Source: Bacteroidales bacterium (GTDB lineage: Bacteria > Bacteroidota > Bacteroidia > Bacteroidales > UBA12170). From it: DNA of 40,022 bases. A program made the translations under genes and the position numbers. The stretch covers positions 1-40,022 of the forward strand of contig JAOZUW010000006.1 in assembly GCA_029938465.1 (NCBI GenBank), read 5' to 3'. The notes below the pieces were generated by a model. The model was not told the origin of the DNA and did no database searches. It worked only from the letters and a program-made list of their open reading frames with translations. Positions 34,715-40,022 of this stretch are shown here, one piece after another. How positions within the stretch are numbered: the first letter of the stretch is position 1; each line of letters begins with the position of its first letter.

Positions 34715-36133
34715 CTATTTTCCTCTACCTTGTACCACAATTAAAACAGTCCAAATAAGGATTTTAAAATCCATAGCCAAGCTCATATTCTCTAAATAAA
34801 GAATATCATATTTCAAACGTTCTATCATTTCATCCACATTTTCTGCATAACCATATTTCACCTGTCCCCAACTGGTAATACCTGGCTTTATTTTTCCTAA
34901 AAGTTTATAGTGTGGCGCTCTTAATGAAATCTTATCGATAAAATATTGTCGTTCTGGTCGAGGGCCCACAATAGACATATCACCTTTTATAACTGAGAAA
35001 AACTGAGGTATTTCATCTAGTCGCACTTTTCGGATAAAACGTCCAAAAGGTGTTATTCGGGGATCTGTTTTACTCGACAATTGTGGTGTACCCCTTTTCT
35101 CTGCATCCGAATACATGGATCTGAATTTATGCATCTTAAAAGGTTTACCATGATGACCCACTCTTTCTTGAGAATATATAATGGAACCTTTGCTGCTAAA
35201 TTTAACACCAATAGCCGTGACAAGATAAGCTGGTATCAATAAAATGATCGCCACAGTACTCATCACAATATCAAAAACCCTTTTTAAAGTAATTTGCCAT
35301 GTGGGCATCAAGTCGGGTGAAATTTCAACTAAAGGAGTTTGAAAAATACCACTGGCTTTTATGTTTCCAAAAATATAATCTTCAAATAAAGGAATAATTT
35401 TAATGACTACATCATGTAATTCAAGATCGGTAATAATACTAGTAATCGTATCTGTTTCAGAGCGTTCAATGGCAATAATTACTTCCTCAACTTTATAATC
35501 AGTAATCACTTGGGGAATATCTTTAACAACTCCTAGATGCGGAAGCATAGAACTCATTTTGAATTTCTTATAATGCTTTGCATTTACAAAACCTACAAAA
35601 AAGTTTCCAGAGGAATACTCTTGATTGATCAAATCGTTATATACCTTTACGGCATTACCATTACTACCAATAATGAGTGTATTAAAACCTATTTTCCCAC
35701 TATGAATTTTCTTGATAGCCCGATGTGTGATAAACAAACGACCAATATAGGTTAAAGTAAAATGAGTTAAAAATAATATCAATATTAGATCATAGTAGTT
35801 TTTATAAGATACTATTTGATCATCAAGGATTAGAGTAAAGAATATTGTTGCAACGCCCAATAAAGAACTAGTAAGGGTTTGGCTTAATTCTTTTAATCTT
35901 GATTTGTGATATACTTTTCTATAGGTTCCAATGGAAACATATAAGATATTCCAAAAAAGAGGGATAACTACTAAACCTATCCAGAAATTCAAATCCTCAT
36001 AAATTAGGTTTAAATGTTCAAAAATATTAGGCTCAATTAATAACTTTCGATACACGAAAAACAAGCTCCAGGTTAAGCCTGCAGCTGTAATATCCCATAA
36101 TATATATTTTAATTTCTGTAAGGACTTATTCAT
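34715..36133 (-). CDS. Polyprenyl-phosphate sugar-1-phosphate transferase (WbaP/EPS type)
   Basis: 472 residues. Four N-terminal transmembrane segments (about 10-130), a Rossmann-like domain (about 145-245, with FNTLIIGSNGNAVKVYNDL), one more membrane segment (about 282-305), then the catalytic domain with FKMHKFRSMYSDAE, KVRLDEIPQFFSVIKGDMSIVGPRPER and KPGITSWGQV. It moves a sugar phosphate from UDP-sugar to undecaprenyl phosphate, the first step of capsule or exopolysaccharide repeat assembly. It begins 3 bases after the lipoprotein gene and is followed by the acyl-chain cluster after 112 bases. Confidence 0.92.
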   Translation of the reverse strand: MNKSLQKLKYILWDITAAGLTWSLFFVYRKLLIEPNIFEHLNLIYEDLNFWIGLVVIPLFWNILYVSIGTYRKVYHKSRLKELSQTLTSSLLGVATIFFTLILDDQIVSYKNYYDLILILFLTHFTLTYIGRLFITHRAIKKIHSGKIGFNTLIIGSNGNAVKVYNDLINQEYSSGNFFVGFVNAKHYKKFKMSSMLPHLGVVKDIPQVITDYKVEEVIIAIERSETDTITSIITDLELHDVVIKIIPLFEDYIFGNIKASGIFQTPLVEISPDLMPTWQITLKRVFDIVMSTVAIILLIPAYLVTAIGVKFSSKGSIIYSQERVGHHGKPFKMHKFRSMYSDAEKRGTPQLSSKTDPRITPFGRFIRKVRLDEIPQFFSVIKGDMSIVGPRPERQYFIDKISLRAPHYKLLGKIKPGITSWGQVKYGYAENVDEMIERLKYDILYLENMSLAMDFKILIWTVLIVVQGRGK

Positions 36134-36136
36134 AAA

Positions 36137-37018
36137 TTATTTTTCTACTTCTCGGTGTACGATTTTAAAATTATCAATAAGCACCACTGTTTCAACATTG
36201 TTAGTTGAGTGATTGGCACTAATCAAAAATTTGTAATCATGAATATTTGGTTGATAACTGATGGTGCTGGTTAAATTGATATATATTTTCTTCCATTCCT
36301 CTGTTGGATTTAAATATATTAAATCAAATGATTCTCCAATTCCGTTTACATACGACATAAAACTCAGCACTATTGTTGCATTGGTCTTAAAATCCATTTC
36401 AATAAAAACAGGCAATCCCTGTTTTGGTAGATCTTGAAACATTTCTTTTGTGATAATTTGCAAATAATCATCTTCCTCATTTAAAATAGATTTCCCACTA
36501 TGAAAACCTTCAAAAACCCAGGAAGAAGGATCAATACCACTACTACTTGTCCCCCAATCAGCTTTACTGTTAACAGTGGTTTCAAATTGAGGATTATTAT
36601 CTTCAAAGTCTTCAACTAAATCAAAAATTGAATTACTATAATATCTCATATTTACTTCTAGAGGCATCACACTATCCTTATGTAGGTTCAAATCAATTTC
36701 AATAGGTTCAACTAATGGGTAACTTACCCTTGTAGAAGCTATTCCATTTAGTTTAATACCTGGAGCAACACGTACCACATGCTCTCCTGATGCCAACAAA
36801 GGAATGCGAGCAGGCAAAGGATAAGCTCCAAGGTCTGCACCATCAAGATAAATCCAAGCATCGGTAATATTACTAGAAGAGGAGCCCTGACTGCCACTTG
36901 TGCTGACATTAATGCTATTTATTTCAATATATGAAGGCACATAAACTTCATCCATATATTTGACACATGAAACTAAAAATACAGTTATTATTATTAATGT
37001 TAAAAAGATTCTCTTCAT
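36137..37018 (-). CDS. Lipoprotein with a PEGA-like domain
   Basis: 293 residues. Lipobox FLVSC (Cys near 18), then a Ser/Gly-rich linker. A PEGA-like repeat is visible (AWIYLDGADLGAYPLPARIPLLASGEHVVRVAPG, about 54-87). The C-terminal half (about 135-290) is beta-rich and looks like a jelly-roll. No catalytic motif is seen. Proteins of this kind sit at the outer membrane or in the periplasm. Its place between an oxidoreductase and a sugar transferase suggests a link to envelope polysaccharide, but no function can be given. Confidence 0.7.
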   Translation of the reverse strand: MKRIFLTLIIITVFLVSCVKYMDEVYVPSYIEINSINVSTSGSQGSSSSNITDAWIYLDGADLGAYPLPARIPLLASGEHVVRVAPGIKLNGIASTRVSYPLVEPIEIDLNLHKDSVMPLEVNMRYYSNSIFDLVEDFEDNNPQFETTVNSKADWGTSSSGIDPSSWVFEGFHSGKSILNEEDDYLQIITKEMFQDLPKQGLPVFIEMDFKTNATIVLSFMSYVNGIGESFDLIYLNPTEEWKKIYINLTSTISYQPNIHDYKFLISANHSTNNVETVVLIDNFKIVHREVEK

Positions 37019-37038
37019 ATATTATTAGAATTTATATC

Positions 37039-38016
37039 CTAATGTTTCATTTTTTCCACAATTTGATGAGCTACTTTTAAAGCTTGATAGCCATCATAAA
37101 GACTAACAGGTGGCTCAGTATCATTTATTATGGCTAGTGCAAAACTACGCAATTCTTCCACAATAGCATTGGTATCTTTTGTTGTTGGTTTTTTAAAATG
37201 TATTTCCTTTGCTCCCTTACCTTCACCAAGCTCTAATACCATTGCTAAAGGATCAACATTTTCAATATCAACATCAGTTAATGAAACTACTTCGGATTCT
37301 TTTGTAAGAAAGTCAACAGAGATATATGCATTTTTTTGAAAGAAACGACTTTTACGCATATTCTTTAAACTCAATCTGCTAGCTGTTAAATTGGCTACAC
37401 ATCCATTATCAAACTCTAATCGTGCATTTGCAATATCTGGAGTATCGCTAACTACAGCGGCACCACTAGCACTTATTTTACGTAAACCAGAATTTACAGA
37501 GTTTAAGATGATATCTATATCATGAATCATTAAATCTAAAACAACAGGCACATCAGTACCACGAGGATTAAACTGAGCCAAGCGATGCGTTTCAATAAAC
37601 ATAGGTTCATTTATTTGATCTTGAACAGCAACAAAAGCAGGATTAAAACGCTCTACATGACCTACTTGCACCTTTACATTAGCTTCTTTTGCGTACTCCA
37701 TAAGCTTTTGAGCTTCGGCAGGAGTTGAAGAAACAGGCTTTTCAATAAAAACATGTTTACTAGCCTTAAGAGCACTCTCCGCACATTCAAAATGATTAAC
37801 AGTTGGCGTTACAATATCTAAAACATCGCAAGCATCTATTAATTGGTCAATTGAATCATAGCGTTTTAGGCCAAATTCTTTTTCTACCACACTGCTTATT
37901 TCTTTATTAGGATCATGAAAACCTACCAAATGTAATTCCTCTACTTCGCGAATACATTTAAGATGAATTTTACCTAAGTGACCTGCTCCCAATAAACCAA
38001 TATTTACTTTAGTCAT
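37039..38016 (-). CDS. Gfo/Idh/MocA family oxidoreductase
   Basis: 325 residues. N-terminal Rossmann fold with GLLGAGHLGKIHL (8-20), then EKPVSSTPAEA (about 93-103) with the catalytic Lys and GHVERFNPAF (about 118-127). The C-terminal alpha/beta domain follows. Members oxidise sugars or UDP-sugars with NAD(P). The neighbouring sugar transferase and the GHVERFNPA motif suggest a UDP-GlcNAc-type 3-dehydrogenase like GnnA, which would prepare an amino sugar; this is an inference. It is the first gene of the minus-strand operon that may continue into the lipid cluster. Confidence 0.85.
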   Translation of the reverse strand: MTKVNIGLLGAGHLGKIHLKCIREVEELHLVGFHDPNKEISSVVEKEFGLKRYDSIDQLIDACDVLDIVTPTVNHFECAESALKASKHVFIEKPVSSTPAEAQKLMEYAKEANVKVQVGHVERFNPAFVAVQDQINEPMFIETHRLAQFNPRGTDVPVVLDLMIHDIDIILNSVNSGLRKISASGAAVVSDTPDIANARLEFDNGCVANLTASRLSLKNMRKSRFFQKNAYISVDFLTKESEVVSLTDVDIENVDPLAMVLELGEGKGAKEIHFKKPTTKDTNAIVEELRSFALAIINDTEPPVSLYDGYQALKVAHQIVEKMKH

Positions 38017-38034
38017 GTATTATGATTTTTTTTG

Positions 38035-38042
38035 CAAAAGTA
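38035..38042 (-). promoter_or_regulatory. -7 element TACTTTTG before the oxidoreductase gene
   Basis: TACTTTTG on the minus strand, 18 bases upstream of the ATG. No good -33 element is seen. It could start the long minus-strand operon. Confidence 0.5.
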
Positions 38043-38093
38043 CTTATTTTTATGGTATTTTTCTGATGAATCAAACACAATTCTGCTAAAACA

Positions 38094-38123
38094 TTGAATT
38101 TATCAGCTTTATTCCTATTTTCG
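38094..38123 (+). promoter_or_regulatory. Promoter of pcm
   Basis: TTG (38094-38096), 19 bases and TATTTTCG (38116-38123), one mismatch from TAnnTTTG. The ATG follows 15 bases later. Confidence 0.55.
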
Positions 38124-38138
38124 CAAAAAAAACAATAA

Positions 38139-38795
38139 ATGCAGAGAGAGAGTTACCGACATAAAGGATTACGAAAGAAGCTAGTAGATTTGCTAAAAAC
38201 CAAAGGTATTAACAACCTAAAAGTTTTAGAAGCCATAAACAGCATACCCCGACATGAATTTCTCGACTCTTCTTTTCTGGAATATGCCTATCAGGATCAG
38301 GCATTCCCTATTGGTAGCGGACAAACCATTTCGCAACCTTATACTGTAGCATTCCAAACCCAATTATTGGATATAAAAAAAGGTGATAAAGTATTGGAAG
38401 TAGGTACCGGAAGTGGTTATCAGGCGACAGTTTTGGCAGAAGTTGGTGCAAAAGTTTTTACTATAGAACGACAAAAAAAACTATACGATAAAACAAAGAA
38501 ACTCCTACTAAAACTAAAATATCCTCGCATTAAAACATTTTATGGAGATGGCTATAAAGGATTACCAACATATGGGCCTTTTGATAAGATTATTGTAACA
38601 GCCGGCGCACCTTTTATTCCTGAGGATTTATTAAAACAACTCAAGATTGGTGGCAAACTGGTAATTCCTGTGGATATAGATTCAAATACACAAGAAATGA
38701 TCTGTGTTACTCGTAAATCTGAAGACAATTTTGAGCATAAAGAATTTGGGAAATTTCGTTTTGTGCCTCTTTTAACAAAAAAAGCACAAGACTAA
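38139..38795 (+). CDS. pcm: Protein-L-isoaspartate O-methyltransferase
   Basis: 218 residues. It methylates isoaspartyl residues in damaged proteins with SAM to start their repair. The motif GQTISQPYTVAFQ (61-73) is specific to the family, and the SAM-binding loop is VLEVGTGSGYQATVLAE (85-101). Strand sequences FDKIIVTAGAPFIPEDLL and KIGGKLVIPVD follow. Length is normal (about 210). It has its own promoter. Confidence 0.95.
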   Translation: MQRESYRHKGLRKKLVDLLKTKGINNLKVLEAINSIPRHEFLDSSFLEYAYQDQAFPIGSGQTISQPYTVAFQTQLLDIKKGDKVLEVGTGSGYQATVLAEVGAKVFTIERQKKLYDKTKKLLLKLKYPRIKTFYGDGYKGLPTYGPFDKIIVTAGAPFIPEDLLKQLKIGGKLVIPVDIDSNTQEMICVTRKSEDNFEHKEFGKFRFVPLLTKKAQD

Positions 38796-38845
38796 TAATC
38801 CACAGCACTTTCTTTTTTTTATCTTTACAGCCAAAACATAAACCT

Positions 38846-39403
38846 ATGAAGACATATTATATCATTATTGTGGCTGTTTTTCTATTTCTATCATCCGCTT
38901 TGCAAGCTCAAGAGAAAGCAACAAAGAAAGAAAAAAGAGCTGCGAAAAAGGCCTTAGAAATTGCCCAGAGCGATTCTTTACGAGTTATTCAGGAAATATG
39001 GGCAGAAAACAAAACTTTTGTACTTGAAGCCCAACAGGTTTTTAATAAAAGAGGCGAAGTCTTTCAGCTTTCACCTTCTACCAACTTTGTTTATTTTGAT
39101 ATGGATAAAGCCATAGTTCAATTGAGTTTTAATGGACTTGTGGGATGGAATGGTGTTGGCGGAATTACTATAAAAGGCAATATCACCAAGTATAAATATG
39201 ATGCTGAAAACAAAAACAAACCCATTTATATAGAAGCTACTCTACAAGGATCCGATGGCTTTCAGGATATTTTCTTATGGATTTCTAGCAGTGGACAGGG
39301 AGAAGCTCAAGTAAATGATATGCGTGGCAACCGAATCAGATTTACTGGCCATGTGCTATCTCTTAAAGATTCAAGAGTATATATTGGTAGCGAAAGGTTT
39401 TAA
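38846..39403 (+). CDS. Exported DUF4251 protein
   Basis: 185 residues. Signal peptide (MKTYYIIIVAVFLFLSSALQAQ), a basic segment of Lys, Glu and Arg (KATKKEKRAAKKALEIAQ), then a beta-rich DUF4251 domain (about 55-185) with FVYFDMDKAIVQLSFNG and GGITIKGNITKYKY. The family is common in Bacteroidota and has no known function. The gene is 50 bases after pcm and 2 bases before the thioredoxin-like gene. Confidence 0.82.
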   Translation: MKTYYIIIVAVFLFLSSALQAQEKATKKEKRAAKKALEIAQSDSLRVIQEIWAENKTFVLEAQQVFNKRGEVFQLSPSTNFVYFDMDKAIVQLSFNGLVGWNGVGGITIKGNITKYKYDAENKNKPIYIEATLQGSDGFQDIFLWISSSGQGEAQVNDMRGNRIRFTGHVLSLKDSRVYIGSERF

Positions 39404-39405
39404 TA

Positions 39406-39933
39406 ATGAAGTTTTTCATACTGCTAAGTAGTTTTGTTTTATTAAGCTATTTTTCTTATTCGCAAAAAACAGAAGAAATACAGTGGTATAGCTTTGAAGA
39501 AGCTTTAGCTTTAAATAAAGAAAACCCCAAACTTATTTTTATTGATGTATATACCGAATGGTGTGGATGGTGCAAAAAAATGGATGCCACAACTTTTAAA
39601 GAAGCCTCTATTGCCCAATATATGAATAAGAAGTATTATTGCGTAAAACTAGATGCCGAAGGTGATGAAGCTGTAACTTACTACGGAAAAACCTATTATA
39701 ACCCCAATCCCGATGGCAGAAGAAGCACACACCAAATAGCTGCCTTATTACTCCGCAATAAGATGAGCTACCCCAGTTATGTTTTTCTTAATGAAGAAAG
39801 CAAAATATTAACCGTTGTAAATGGTTTTATTACTGCTGAAAAATTCGATCCTATTATCCATTGGTTTGGCGAAAGAGTATATTTAAAACAGACTTATCAA
39901 GAATATATAAAGACTTATTCTTTAAAGGAGTAA
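39406..39933 (+). CDS. Exported thioredoxin-fold protein with CGWC motif
   Basis: 175 residues. Signal peptide (MKFFILLSSFVLLSYFSYSQ), then a thioredoxin fold with the redox pair C53-G-W-C56 in YTEWCGWCKKMD. The cis-proline is in MSYPSYVFLN. The CGWC centre and DUF255-like KKMDATTF context suggest a disulfide reductase or isomerase in the periplasm. An insert with YYGKTYYNPNPDGRRSTH lies between the active site and the cis-Pro. It is probably co-transcribed with the DUF4251 gene. Confidence 0.85.
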   Translation: MKFFILLSSFVLLSYFSYSQKTEEIQWYSFEEALALNKENPKLIFIDVYTEWCGWCKKMDATTFKEASIAQYMNKKYYCVKLDAEGDEAVTYYGKTYYNPNPDGRRSTHQIAALLLRNKMSYPSYVFLNEESKILTVVNGFITAEKFDPIIHWFGERVYLKQTYQEYIKTYSLKE

Positions 39934-40007
39934 TCAATTGAATAAATATTCTTACTAATTTGCATTGTAATGTTGATAATTAATAAGAATTATATAACTA
40001 AAAAGTC

Positions 40008-40015
40008 TATCTTTG
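40008..40015 (+). promoter_or_regulatory. -7 element TATCTTTG at the window's end
   Basis: TATCTTTG matches TAnnTTTG and lies 7 bases before the window ends. It probably serves a plus-strand gene beyond this sequence. No -33 TTG is seen at the right spacing. Confidence 0.4.
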
Positions 40016-40022
40016 AAACAGA

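Noticed and set aside
1-40022. Search by eye for CRISPR arrays, insertion sequences, integrase genes and rRNA.
   Set aside because: No regularly spaced repeats, transposase or integrase motifs, or rRNA segments were seen. The tRNA remnant has no integrase nearby, so it is not treated as an attachment site.

Overview
This AT-rich window comes from the chromosome of a member of the Bacteroidota, most likely a Bacteroidales-type lineage. The evidence is recurring promoters of the Bacteroidota form (TTG or TTTG, 19-20 bases, TAnnTTTG), many exported proteins with N-termini ending in a hydrophobic run plus AQ or SC, TonB receptors with an N-terminal carboxypeptidase-like domain, a GldI-like lipoprotein, and DUF4251 and DUF2141 proteins. 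No phage, transposon, CRISPR array or rRNA was seen. The genus cannot be named from this sequence.

Layout. Bases 1-262 (minus) hold a tRNA-Tyr transcript with its promoter and terminator; a tRNA-like acceptor/T-arm minihelix lies in its leader. Bases 362-9227 are mostly housekeeping: a membrane-anchored TPR protein, fmt, an HU protein, clpC, gyrA and an exported TPR protein. Bases 9400-14634 look like a metal or heme acquisition segment: a small His-rich membrane protein with a near-leaderless start, followed by two TonB-dependent receptors. Bases 14656-18401 (minus) carry ribosomal protein bTHX with a long lysine-rich tail, a TrmH-like tRNA methyltransferase and an S9 peptidase.

Bases 18566-22433 (minus) form an operon of a DHH phosphoesterase and three FKBP-type lipoproteins with one, two and three FKBP-like domains. 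ndk is divergent from it. An XRE regulator follows with a putative operator array, then carbamate kinase (minus) and a divergent SLC13 anion transporter (plus).

The most interesting region is 26713-34602 (minus). It is a tight run of eleven genes: two active ketosynthases, one ketosynthase-like protein with all catalytic residues replaced, a short protein tentatively related to ketosynthases, an acyl carrier protein, a FabZ-like hotdog dehydratase, a hotdog thioesterase, a BtrH-like transacylase, an unknown small protein, a NodB-fold polysaccharide deacetylase and a DUF2141 protein. It resembles the core of aryl-polyene or flexirubin pathways but has no aromatic-starter genes here. It lies directly downstream of a polyprenyl-phosphate sugar transferase, a PEGA-like lipoprotein and a Gfo/Idh/MocA oxidoreductase (34715-38016). 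My inference is that it makes an acyl chain on a dedicated ACP and transfers it to an amine, possibly a deacetylated amino sugar at the envelope.

Bases 38139-39933 (plus) hold pcm, a DUF4251 protein and an exported thioredoxin-fold protein. The window ends in a promoter-like element for a gene outside it.
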